From contig NC_030994.1 in the NCBI RefSeq assembly GCF_000149955.1, positions 186,001-250,000 of the forward strand: a stretch of DNA of 64,000 bases. Direction: 5' to 3'. The stretch comes from Fusarium oxysporum f. sp. lycopersici 4287. Lineage: Eukaryota; Ascomycota; Sordariomycetes; Hypocreales; Nectriaceae. Both the position numbers and the translations under genes were made by a program. Under the pieces are notes generated by a model that saw only the letters and a list, made by a program, of their open reading frames with translations, was not told the origin of the DNA and did not search any database. Shown here piece after piece: positions 13,321 through 24,600 of this stretch; position 1 is the stretch's first letter; every line of letters begins with the position of its first letter.

Positions 13321-14727
13321 TTATGCACCGACAATAACACCATTTGGTAGCTCAAGACCCAGAGGCAGACCGTTGAGGAAGCCACCAGCGTACTTCTCTC
13401 CTTGTGCCTTGGCCAACTTCTCCTCGATATCCCTGTACATGTCATATGTGTTCATCTCCTCAATGGTGAGGACCTCCTTCTCGTTCTCAACCTTGTATGT
13501 AGAGATGTTCTTGTTAACAGAGAAGCCTGTGAAAGTCAGTATAAATCGAATCTATGAAGTATCGAGTGACCTACCAATTCGCTCATTAATGTTGTAGGCA
13601 GCCTTGGCAGCGGCAGCTTGGACACGGGTAGCTCGGGGCAGGCGGACCTTGTCGTAGACAGACAGAGCCTGCTTGACATCACCGTTGAAATATCGCTTGC
13701 TGAACAAGATACCGAGAGCAGCAGCATCCTCAATGGCCATGCATGCACCCTGAGACTGATGAGGCATCATGGGGTGACCAGCATCTCCGAGAAGGCAAAC
13801 GTTCTCCTTGGCGATGTAGGGATAAGGCTGGTGAACCCACAGACGCCAGGGCTGGATCTCCTTTCCAATGGCGAGATGTCCAAAGACTTGGCGGTCGAGC
13901 TCGGGATAAGGCTTGAGGAGATCCTCGGTGGGGAGATCCTCAGATCCCCAGGCCTGTGTAGTGTAGTCACCCTGGTCGCGGGGGAAGAAGCAGTAGTATG
14001 AGAGAAGCTTGCCACCGTTGCAAGGAGAGAGGACGATCTTGTCCCACTTTCCTTCTTGACCACCCCAGTACTCGAGAGCACTGTTTTGTGAGTAGTCGAC
14101 AAGACCAGCCTTGACGGCTTCTTCGGTTGTGACGTTGCAATGAAGGCAGCTCTGGTCGGAGGGCTTCTTCTCAGGGTTAATGCCGAGAATCTTTCGAACA
14201 GCAGAGCCAATACCATCAGCACCAATGATAAGATCGTGCTTGGCAGTGACACCATTCTCAAAAGTGATAGTGCCTGTGGGGAAGTCGATAGCGGAGCACT
14301 TGTGGTTGACTAGTAGCTTTGCGGGAGTACCCTCTCCCTCGCCCATAGCAGTATCCTTCAACATAGCATGCATGTATTGTCTGTGAAACATGTTGTATAC
14401 GAAACCCCATCGCTTCTCGTAGTCATCGAGATCGTAAACACTAACAGGCTCGCCGGTCTTCCAGTCACGGTTGATCAGCTTCTTGAGAACGACGGGGTCT
14501 CCCTTGGCGACATCGACGTCCCACTCGTGCAGCCAGCGAGTTCCGTTGGCGGCGCAGGATACCGAGGCGCCGACTTCACCGGCAAAGTCTGAGCGCTCGT
14601 AGATGGTGACGTCGTGGCCTGCGCGGCGGAGAGCAATTGCTACTGACATGCCACCGATGCCGCCGCCGATGACACCAACGCTGAGGCGCTTCCAGTTGGG
14701 CATGGTGGGAGCGTTGTCCTTGATCAT
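13321..14727 (-). CDS. Salicylate hydroxylase-type FAD monooxygenase
   Basis: Predicted 452-residue class A flavin monooxygenase. Exons 14727-13575 and 13526-13321 are joined over a 48-nt intron (GTAGGT donor, CAG acceptor). Seen: the Rossmann fingerprint VGVIGGGIGGMSVAIALRRAG (about residues 17-37), the DG motif HDLIIGADGIGSAVRK, and the GD motif CLLGDAGHPMMPHQSQGAC followed by MAIEDAAALG. Length and motif order match fungal salicylate hydroxylases, which convert salicylate to catechol with NADH and O2. The C-terminal exon encodes LNGLPLGLELPNGVIVGA. A second in-frame Met at residue 9 is an alternative start. The upstream region shares sequence blocks with the decarboxylase promoter, which supports a joint aromatic-acid pathway. 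Related hydroxybenzoate or kynurenate hydroxylases are alternatives. Confidence 0.9.
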
Positions 14728-15302
14728 TGTGAAGGTGTGAGAAGATGCGGTATGATATGGAGAGTTGAGATGAGATGTTGAGACTTGAGTGATTGTAGGA
14801 TGAGATGGATGTTATTGTATTGAATGAGTTGATGATGATGAATTGAATCGATTTGAAGCTGAGCAACCATCACTATTTAGCTTCCTCTCGTCCAAACGTT
14901 ATCTACCCCGGATCGCCAACCATTCAGAGTTCATACCCGCCCTGCAACCACTATCAACTGCTTCAACCGCCTGCGGCTGTAATTTTCGGAAGTTCCGTAT
15001 TCACGATAGGTTATCTAGAGATAGCGGAAGTCCACAGTACGGAAGTGGTGCGATATCCGCTAGCGTCGGGTAATGCACTACGACCAGTTTTGCTGATAGC
15101 ACCCGCCTATTTGCGGTAAACTCAGTGCGGATCTACGGATCGTGGATGGGGATTTCGTGGGATAGTCACTTGATCAATTGCCCCGATGATTAGCGGAGGT
15201 TGGATACGCGGATGTCAAGTGTTGGTGTTGTCACGGATGGCGATATTGAAGATGGTGATGTTCATACAGGCTCATCGATTCATACAGTTCTAGACAGCTA
15301 AC
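14728..15302. promoter_or_regulatory. Promoter region of the salicylate hydroxylase-type gene
   Basis: A purine-rich leader (on the plus strand) is followed upstream by CGGAAGTTCCG at 14987-14997, a perfect CGGAA/TTCCG inverted repeat with a 1-nt spacer, then CGGAAGTCCAC...CGGAAGT at 15025-15046, CGGGTAATGCAC at 15067-15078 and GCACCCGCCT at 15099-15108. The last three blocks also occur, on the same strand but in the opposite order, in the 11570-12019 promoter. The region ends at the 3' end of the adjacent regulator gene. Confidence 0.55.
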
Positions 15303-17486
15303 TCATGATAAAAATGGATACGTATCCCATAAAGACACATTCAATGTCTCCCAGTCCAAACTGAAATCACTACCATCAGGCTGTTGAAACACCCAATCCT
15401 GCATCGTATCATCCATCATCTGACCAGTCTGAGAATCTGTGAAAGGAAACATCGTATCTAGCATCTGCTGGGCAGACTGTGACCCTGCATTCTCAGGCGT
15501 TGCATCCAGACTAAAGAGCTTGGAGACGTAGCGGCTTCTTCCACTAGATGCTTCGTTTGACCGTCGCTTCTCAATAGCCCCAGATAAATTTGTCAGAATG
15601 TCGAGATAATGCGCTGCTTGTGGACTTTGAGTTGCTAAATGCCTAAGGACATCTTTGGCGCCTTCGAATGCGTTGCTGATGTCCGATTCAACGGGGTACT
15701 TGGCGAATATCTCTAGACCGAGTACTAAACCCGATGCGAAGACGAGAGCTCTGTGGACAGTTAGCATGTAGATCTTTGGATATTGTCAGTGAACATACTT
15801 CATGATGCACATGTTTCCCTGCAGGAGCCCAGCATTGAGAGCTTCGGAACATGTTTGTGATAGATACATCGCTGCATCAAGACACGCGGCAGCCAACTGA
15901 GTATGCGCTCCCTTTCCAGGACCCTTGGATGTAAGTGCCGAGACCAAGAACGGTCTTGAAACCAACATGACAGCAAGATAATAGAGACACGACACGTAAA
16001 CTTTGGCAATAGCTCCGTGTTGTTGCGTTACTGTTCCCGGACTGGGATCCGCTGAGGGTATCTTGACAGAAGCAGGAAGTTCCCGCTTCCATCGTTCAAT
16101 ATCTTGGAGGAACTGCTCGACAATTGCAGTCGTGACCTTCTTCTGATCATACAACGTGTCTGTAATATCGTTGATGATGGTGGAAACTCTGTTGGACGCC
16201 ATTAAATGCTCGGTAATGCTATCGCCCTTTTGCGCGACGTCATCCAATTTGCTGCTGCTATTCGATCGGATCTGGGCAGAAGCGGATGGTCGGCCGAGAA
16301 GCGAATTAACAAGCTTATCAAGGATACACACACTCATCCATACCCGCAATCTAAGCCATTAGCCATATCCGAACCACTATAAAGGCCCAAACTTACTTTG
16401 ACTGATCTTCTGGTCCTGGTTTCGCAGCATAAGACTCTCGACTATGCAGACCCAAAGCAAGGGCAGCTTTTGCAGCGACACCGAGATACATAAACGCCGC
16501 GTTTCTTCTGCACTCGCCCAGCATGAAGAATGCCATGAGGAGGAATGTGCGGACCATGTCTAGGTCTGGATCTTCAAGGAACCCGACGAATGCTTGGCTG
16601 CGAGCTCGACGGAAATATGCTTGGCCTATTGTTCGCGCGCTGGAGAGGGACTCGCATTGAGCTCCGATTGCGATTACCAAGTCGATTGAGGCTTGTTTTA
16701 GTGGTGAGAGATTGGGAGAGGGAGAATATCCTGTGTCGTCGTCTATATTGAGGAGAGTCTCGAGTTCCGACGCGTCAAAGACGTGGATTAATGCTTCGGT
16801 CTGCTGTCATCAGTATGCATTCAAGACCATTTGATGCAGACATACCACTACGTAATACGATCTCAAGTATTGCTGCTTTTGATCCGGACTTAATCTCATC
16901 GCGCTCGTCTCATCGTGTGTTGTAGCTGTTGGTGACTCAATCTCTAGCATGGTGTCGCTCTTCTCATTGTGAGAAAATGCCGATGGTCCAATCTGCTGCG
17001 ACACCAAATTTCGCACAATCTGCAGAAACGAGATTGATGCAGCGCCTCCAATGTAAACTAACGAATAAGCATCTCATCAACAAAATTGAATGGTTGCATA
17101 CCTCTTTCGCCTCTCGAGTTCAATAGCATCCGTGGTGGATTCGACGCTTCAGTCTGACTGTCCTTCTCATCATCCTGCTGCGAATGCGACGGCGACAACG
17201 GTCTATACCCCTCATCCGTCTCCATCGGCTGACTGCTCTGATGCGAACTCGCACTCATCTGCTCCGTAGTAACTGATCCCGCCGCCGCAGCCTTTGCAGC
17301 CTCAGCGCGAGCTCTTGTTCTCGACCCCCTCGGAGCGTAGGTGATGAAGCACTGCGACTCAAGACCGCGGCGGACGCATTGCGTACAGGGAGCTGAGCCA
17401 CTGCATCTCTTTTTCGTCTCGCGACATAAGTTGCAGGCTTCTGCTGCTCTTTGTCGTTGGTGCGCTGGGACTATTGGGCGAGGCAT
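15303..17486 (-). CDS. Zn2Cys6 transcription factor (cluster regulator candidate)
   Basis: Predicted 666-residue fungal regulator. Exons are 17486-17102, 17057-16846, 16800-16397, 16350-15799 and 15750-15303 (2001 nt, in frame); introns are 44-48 nt. The binuclear zinc cluster uses Cys18, 21, 28, 34, 37 and 46 (CX2CX6CX5CX2CX8C), preceded by basic residues and followed by PRGSRTRARAEAAKAAAAG. A Ser/Gln/Glu-rich linker leads into a middle-homology region with AAKAALALGLHSRESY and WMSVCILDKLVNSLLGRPS, the usual fungal-trans signature. The Met at 17486 was chosen because it immediately precedes the zinc cluster; an in-frame Met lies at 17669. Its promoter around 17572-17589 has two CGGAA-type sites, one with the 8-mer ATCGGAAG also found near 11904. 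It may control the adjacent aromatic cluster. Confidence 0.88.
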
Positions 17487-18671
17487 TGTGATTTGTGGTG
17501 TTTGGGGATGTTTGTGACAGGGACGGGGGGCATTCCGTAGAGATAAGGGCGATGAGAGGGCGTCCCACCGGCTTCCGATGGGGTTCCGTAGGTGATAAGC
17601 TTCCCCCCCGAAGACTCGGTTTAGGCTACTGATAGTGCTGTTTGCGGGGGAGAAGTGCCGGGTTTTCACTGGTTGGGGGGATTGTAGCTAACTGAAGAGC
17701 TTGACCGTGTTGAGATGGTGACAAGGGCTCGCTGACTGAGATACCGACAAGCCCGATTGGTGGAGCCCATGACTTGGAGAGAGTCCTTCATTCTCTTGCT
17801 GGATTCTGCGCCAGTAGCTTATTTGTTCTTTTCAGCCTTATCGGTATCAAGCAATGGTGAGTCTGTTCCACGTGCTGGCTCCGTCTTTGCGGTTGAGGGT
17901 TCGTTTGCCTGGGCCCATTTTAATAAAGTGACATCATTCCTGGGCTCCACATACCCTAAAGACTCATGAGCTGAACTTTCGTTATTCACTATCTCATGCA
18001 TGATAGATCAAAGTGAAAATGTAAAATATAGCAATATTACATTAAAAGTAATAGATAATTTACATTGACAATACTAACCCCGTCTTTAAGCTTAAACAGA
18101 AGAAGACCTAGTTGAAGATCTTAATAAACAATGTTGTGAATTCGGAATAATATCTGGATTTTAAAGCGATGGCAAGATCATAGAGTGAGAAAAGGCCAAC
18201 GCGCCAACTTCTCTTTTTAGAGACCGTCTACGGCATCTTATGAGTCAGAGACTTTCTTAGAAAGTAACCATTGTCAGAAAAAAACACCAAATCAGTCTTA
18301 TTAAATTCAGATACTTTTTCAATGACGTCAAGATCGGAGCGGCAATTTGTCCAGATCGAGCGGACTTGACATGGTTTAACCACCATATAAAGAGAGTCTT
18401 ATCTAAACACCAAGAAGACTCTAAATATCGGTTGTTCCCAGTATAAAACAAGACCATTATCACTTTCAATCACGACATGCGAGATAAGGCCGGGCATAAG
18501 GGCCGAATCCGGCCGAATCTCAGGAAGATCCATATTTTCAGCATCGGCTATGCCGGCATTGAACCGGAGATTGATTGTCCTTATCGATAAAGTGGGTCAT
18601 TTCTGACTCTTTCGCATTAACATTTCATCCCTCATTAATAAACCATCGCCTCCGAAAACCCAACCCGAAAA
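17487..18671. other. Divergent promoter region of two Zn2Cys6 genes
   Basis: This 1185-bp region lies between two regulator genes transcribed away from each other. It holds CGGAA-type sites near 17572-17589 and tandem GGCCGAATC units near 18502-18520. The middle part (18000-18180) is AT-rich. No coding evidence. Confidence 0.5.
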
Positions 18672-20696
18672 ATGTCTGCAACCGATGACGGAGAACTTCC
18701 CGCCGTGTTCGAGTCGGCCTCAGCCTACGACACACACTCAGACAGGGACACTGATCGGATAAGATCGCCGCGGCGTGGCCTCAAGAGGATATCGGCAGCG
18801 TGCCAGAGATGTCGCCGAAGAAAACAAAAAGTACGTGCTACCACATTTTCTCGGGTCCACGACGACATAATGAACTGACTTTTGTGACCAAAGTGTGACG
18901 GCAGACATCCCGTATGCGGGGCTTGTGCTGCTGCAAATGTGCCCTGTGTCCCCTCAGATCGTCTCGTTGTCAAGGTCGACAGGGAATGCGAATGCGACCA
19001 TCTGAGAGGCCAGGTAGAGCGCTTGAAAGACCGGGTGAATGAGCTGCAAACACAACTCGCTATGCAATCGAGACTCCCGTCGGAAGCTCGGTCTCAGGAA
19101 AGTCATCTGCAGATAAGATCTGTCACCGATCGCCAAGAACCCGATGGCTCGGTTGCGAGCTTGGAGAGGGGATATGTTGGACGCATGCTTCTGCCAACTT
19201 TTCGAGGATTGGGACCTAATGGCGCTTCCGAGACGGGTTTTATGACTGGACCTTGGCAATTGTGGCATGGGTTATCAGCAAGTGAGACGCCTCCGACCGC
19301 CACGTCAAACACATTCTCTCTTCACCGAGACGGCCTCAGCCTGATTGAAGTATTCTTCGATCGTCGATGGCCGCAATATCCAGTCCTTCATCGCCCAACA
19401 TTCATGGAACAGCATTACATACCATACTGCAACGGCCAAGTCAGGAGCAGGTTATCAGCCTTTGAAGTCCACATGGTTCTCGCGATTGGAGCATCGGAAA
19501 AAGCACGCATTAGTTCAGATGCACCCGTTTCTCACGAGTTCTTCTTTGAGGCAGCTGCGCGTGATCTTGACGCAGTGCTTTCAGCTGATGACCTCGACTG
19601 CATACGCTGTCTTTCCCTGCTTTGCTTGTTCGGCAGCAACGAGCCGCAGTCGGTCAATTTGTGGTACACCGTTGGCATGGCGTTGAGGCTTGCAGTAGGT
19701 ATCGACATGCATCGGGAGGAGAGCCTTGCCAACAAGACCTTATTGGATGCCGAGATGCGAAAACGGTTATTCTGGAGCTTGTACACCATGGATCGAAGTG
19801 TCTCAATCTCTCTCGGCCGACCATTGGGTATCCAAGATGCTGATATCACGATACCCCTGCCATTGGTCCTCACCGATGAGCAAATTGCTGGACCTGCAGA
19901 TCAAGCCATAGCGAATATCCTCCCCGACGTCAGAGACATGTCCGCATTTCGTCACATCGTCGAACTCCGCCAAATCAACGCCGGAATCTACTCAGCCCTC
20001 CACTCAGCAGGCGGCATAAACCTCGAAGGCCGAAACCTCGATGCCATACGCCAACAACACTACACCCGTCTCAATGCGTGGCTTCTCTCCGCCCCGAGAT
20101 ACCTTGCGCCACTGTCGATGTACCAAACGCCAGAGTGGTTCCAGATAGCCTATCACCAAGCCGTCATCAACCTCCACCGACCATCTCATGCATCGCCGGT
20201 GAGCAGCGCAGACGCCATTCGCTTATGTGCCGATTCATCAATAAGCCTCATTAGCTGCTACAATGCACTATACGCGAAAAACAAGATAATCTACACTTTT
20301 GTGGCGCTAGACTCGCTATTCATGGCTGCTGTTACGATGCTGTACTCCATCAGAGCGAGTTCCGTGGTCCGTCTCGAACTAACAAGAGAAGTCGTCGAGG
20401 CCAATATTGAAACCTGCGTAAGACTCGTCTCTAAAATATCACACGGCAAGAAGGTCGGAGAGAGGAGCACTCAGATCATACGGAGACTGGGTAATGCAAC
20501 GTTGGCCATTTTCGACAACACGTCACATGCCGAGGGCGAGATTGACACAGAGTTCATGTCATGGTTTGGAGTCAAAAGTCAGAATCCACCGCCTCGTCAA
20601 GAGTATCCTACGCCAAGCATCGACACAGCCTGGAACGATCTATTCGAGCATGGATACGACCTTAACAGTTTTCAAAACGTGCACTTGCTGCTATAG
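18672..20696 (+). CDS. Zn2Cys6 transcription factor with middle-homology region
   Basis: Predicted 653-residue regulator. Exons 18672-18830 and 18894-20696 are joined over a 63-nt intron (GTACGT donor, AAG acceptor) lying inside the zinc cluster, between RRRKQK and CDGRHPVC. The assembled cluster has Cys44, 47, 54, 61, 64 and 71 (CX2CX6CX6CX2CX6C). A coiled-coil-like segment (HLRGQVERLKDRVNELQTQL) follows, typical of the dimerisation element. The fungal-trans domain includes FFDRRWPQYPVLHRPTF, GMALRLAVGIDMHRE and RLFWSLYTMDRSVSISLGRP. Length is normal. Its target genes cannot be read from sequence; its position next to the aromatic cluster, divergent from another regulator, makes it a second candidate for controlling that cluster. 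Confidence 0.92.
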
Positions 20697-21202
20697 GTCA
20701 GAGTTGCAGTTAAACTAAGTTCAGTTGTTTCTTCAACCGTTGTGGATGGGTCGATTGTCAGGGATCCCTGGTTACACTCTGTGATTGAGTTTTGAACTCC
20801 GCAGCATCCGGTAACGGCATTGAGTCCAAGTTTACGAGAGCAGGATCAGCAGAGTTCAAGCTTACCTGGAAGCTGACTTTTGTGTTAATTTAATCAGCTA
20901 TAAACCTTGTCTGAAGGTATTTCATGTGATCATCAGTTGAGTTTGTTTATGTGATCTTGCTGAGCTTGTTGATATCTTGTCACGATTCACAGTCAAGAGT
21001 CAAGTCAAGTCAAGTATATAACCCCTGTATGCATATTCAACCTCAGAATTAAGGTCATCGAAGTAAATACAAACATCAACACTGCCTATTGACATACGGA
21101 GTAGCTGGCATAGGCTTTCTCCGTCAGATCCTTCACACCATGTGTGCCCTAATATCCAACTGGGTACTCCATGGAATAAGTCAAGTCGCCGAGGCGTGTC
21201 AC
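20697..21202. other. Convergent intergenic region
   Basis: Between the 3' ends of the plus-strand regulator and the minus-strand hydrophobin gene. It contains a short pentanucleotide run (CAAGT repeated about four times near 20993-21015). No coding evidence. Confidence 0.5.
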
Positions 21203-21530
21203 TTAGAGAAGGTTGACACAGTTGAGGAGAGCGACGTTGACGAGAGCGCCCTGCAACAGTTAGTCTCAAATCTTATTCTGCCTTTTCTCCTGGGTTACTC
21301 ACATTAGGGGCATCAGTCTCGCAGCAGAAAGAGCTGGTCGAGCAACCGCCGAGAACCTGGACGAGACAGCTGAGACCGGTGCAGCAAACCTGCTGGCTCT
21401 GAGCAGAGCAGGCGGGCTGGTTTTTGTTGCCGCCGCCAGTGCGAGGCTCGATCTCGTAGTTGCCGGGAGCGGGAGCAGCGATGGCAGCGGCGGCCATGGC
21501 AAGGACGGAGGCGATCTTGGTGAACTGCAT
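21203..21530 (-). CDS. Small secreted hydrophobin
   Basis: Predicted 91-residue secreted amphipathic protein. Exons 21530-21303 and 21250-21203 are joined over a 52-nt intron (GTGAGT donor, CAG acceptor). Residues 1-19 (MQFTKIASVLAMAAAAIAA) form a signal peptide. The mature part has exactly eight cysteines in hydrophobin order, C-CC-C-C-CC-C, with spacings of 7, 4, 7, 5 and 16 and four residues after the last Cys. The order and the C-terminal GALVNVALLNCVNLL are hydrophobin-like, and the second exon supplies the eighth Cys, which supports the splice. The CC-to-C and C-to-C loops (4 and 7) are short compared with many class I and class II members. It would self-assemble at hyphal or spore surfaces. 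Confidence 0.9.
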
Positions 21531-21660
21531 TTTGAATGGAGTTGAGTTGAAAGAGTTGGTTTTTGGAGTGAGTGAAGTGTTTGAAGGTGTTGAGGATGCT
21601 GTTGGAGATGCTGATGAGTGTTGATGAGGATTTTGAGTCCAAGAGGGAGGATGATGGCCT

Positions 21661-21667
21661 CTTTATA
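21661..21667 (-). promoter_or_regulatory. TATA box of the hydrophobin gene
   Basis: TATAAAG on the minus strand, 131 nt upstream of the hydrophobin ATG, a plausible distance for a strongly expressed fungal gene with a leader of about 100 nt. Confidence 0.5.
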
Positions 21668-24600
21668 CTTGACAGCTCACACCAAAAGCGTTGAGTTCCC
21701 TGATCAAGGGCCTGTCTCCCTGACTGTACGAGATTACTCCCAAGCCATAATACTACGCGACGATATTCCGCATCACACATCTCAGCTGAGTCCAGTCCAT
21801 AGACTTTGAGTAGCGGAACTCGGGGCGATCACTGCACCGGCCTGTTAGTGGGGCTCAACTCTTTCTCCCTTGGTCTGTGATCTTCATCATCCACTCGGTA
21901 CCTGGCCGGGATAAGGGAGAGACCCATGTTTCCCTGCTCAGATCATACTGTTGGTTGTTTGTCATGTCCAATTTCTTACAGGGATGGTTGCATTGTTTCA
22001 ATATACTTTTTGCGTAACAGCACGACTCTAACTGCCGATGCCGCTAGTATTTTAGAATTGTAGGGCGAGAGTCCGCTCGTAAAATTTTCAGGCCACGGAT
22101 AGCCCCGGTATCTTGATTAGCGCCCGCACTATGGGGATTCAGGGCATCAAGTCCAATTTCAGCTAAGAATAGTACTGAGCAGTTATCAAATGAATAGCAA
22201 AATAAGCTTAGTAGAATTCATTGAAGAGAAACAACAAAATTAGATCGTGACACTGCCTTGGCTGTCCGGACCTTCGCTCCGCGACCAAGGCGTAGCATCG
22301 TCATGGGTCTGGCGCGGCTGAATGCAGTGATCCGCGACGTCCAAAAGCAATACTCTGCATGAGAAAAATGACACTCTTCAAAAGCCGAAAAGCATGGAAA
22401 TGCACAGCATAAAACTTTGAGTGTAGTGGATTGTTCGTGTGAAGCACAAGGGTCTCGCGGTAGCCACGTCGTCAACGACAACTTGAAGCACCAGCATCAA
22501 GCACCCTCATTTGCTCTCCCTCCTGGTCCTTGGCTGAAAGCCAAAACGGGGCCGTGGTCCAATATGCAGCCACAATGGGGTTTAACCCGCTGTAAACTTG
22601 GAATAAATTGCTTTTTCCATGGTCCGTTGCCCTAGACCAAGACGCCACGACAACCACGCGTTCCTGGCTCAATTGTCTTAGCTGCCATTATTGGACCATG
22701 CAGCGATCGGCAAAAGGGCAAGTCTAGCCTCCAGAGTCTCACCCACCAAAATGTCTTATTGCCGATAGCCCGGTAGGAAGGGCTGAGACTAAGGTTTTAA
22801 TTGGACCCAACTGCCGGAAGTCTCAGCCCGGTGGCTTGACGCCGATGATCAATGCTATTCATGGGACGAAAATACCAAAAGGGCGGAACTAGCTGATGAG
22901 TATTATGCGGAGAAGAACGCAAGGGCCAAAACGAGGGCAGAGAGCGTTACATCTGGCGTCTGACTTTGGCACCGCACACTGAACTATTTTCTGCGTTTAC
23001 TTTTTCTTGTTGAAGATCTCTCCTCAACGTGGTAAAGCGCTCTCGTAACGCTTACAGGGAGAGAACCCCAAACAGGCTCTGTTGGCTTAGAAGAGAAAGT
23101 GGATTGTATGAATGTGCAGCAACAGTCCCTCAATTTAGCCCCCAAAATCCCAAGACATTTCTGGCAAAACGTTCACTGCTGGATGTGGCAATACTGACAT
23201 GCGTTCTTTACCCCTGCCATGGGAAGCCAAGGACCCGTTGGAATGTCTCAAAGGCGTATGTTCACAAAAAGCTTGGTTTACGAAGGGTCAATGGCGGAGG
23301 GAGGTGAAGACAAGAGTGATCTGCATTTTACATACTCTGGTAAGAAGCTCCGTGTTTTTACGGAGTTTGTATTGCACTTCGAAAGTCCACCAGCCTCACG
23401 ATTTGTCAACCAGGCCTGACTCGGTCTGATAGTCTGCATTCGATATCCCTACTAATTATTGGCTAACAAAGGGATCCAATAGGGTAAAAGCACCTGTTCA
23501 GCCACTTGGTTGACTATTTAATTTTCCGAAGATCACTACCTAGATTATCGCTATATGTGCCAGCTCCTCCAAGATCTGCAATATGCAATATGGCTTTCAT
23601 CGGCGTACAGAAATCGATATCAATCTTTGCCATGGTACAGGGTCGTATTGACCGAAGTGATCGTCGATCGCCACGACCTTGAGGCTTTGGGCTTGTGCAA
23701 CGGAGTGACAGACACCAAGGCAAATTGGATCGGTGTGATGACACGGTGAGACAGCAGTAGTTCTTTCCGAGGTGGAAGGTCTTATTTTCAAGCCTCAGAT
23801 CAGATCACCAACCTCAAAGACGCAGAATCTTGTTTTTTTATTAGTCACCTTCCAATTTGTCAAGGTCTCGTGATGGCGCTGGGTTGGTACATGAATCATG
23901 ATTATGCATCATGGTCTAATACCTAGATTTTCTTGCCAAGACCATGCATTCTTTTTTATCCAGTCTTGGATCGTCAAGATTGTCACTGGAGTCGACAAGG
24001 GTGATAGCTAGCTGAGCTCGTATTGTAGATCTCATAGTTACATTGGCCTGGCTTTTAATATGGCTGGTTACCTGGAAAGGGACCGGAGTTCTTGCCGGTC
24101 AAAACAACATCACCAGAAAAGGGAAAAGAGAGAAGAAGTCTTGGTGGGCAAACGAGTCAATGAGATACAAGGATCATGAATAAGATTAGTTGTCGAGGGG
24201 GTAGTGCATATATGGGGACTTGGAGCTAATGCCAGGAACTTCATCGCAGCAACAAAATGGCTTCGGATCTCTTCCTAAGAGACTTAAAAAACTCATTAAA
24301 ATTCTCTCAAATTTACCACAACATGGTATGAATTTATCCTAAGCTACCTGAGTATATCTGTTTCTTGGACTAGCCGTCCGGAGCTTTCGTCCCTCCCCTT
24401 ACTGCACAGTTGACCAATTGCCGAATCTATTTTGCTTTTTCGAAGTGGTCTACAGTAATTATCCGCCTGCCCCGTTCCTGGCGGGAGCTCCCGTTGCTTT
24501 GTTCACTCCACCCTCATTTCGCTTTCTGGCTGCTTTCTGGATAATCCACTTTGAATAATTGGCGAGATCCGAAGTGGAATGAGCCCCGCAAACGATGGAC

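Noticed and set aside
13618..14001. 127-codon plus-strand frame
   Set aside because: Antisense to the salicylate-hydroxylase-type gene.
23029..23307. 92-codon plus-strand frame in the gene-poor stretch
   Set aside because: No domain or secretion signal, and overlaps further frames.
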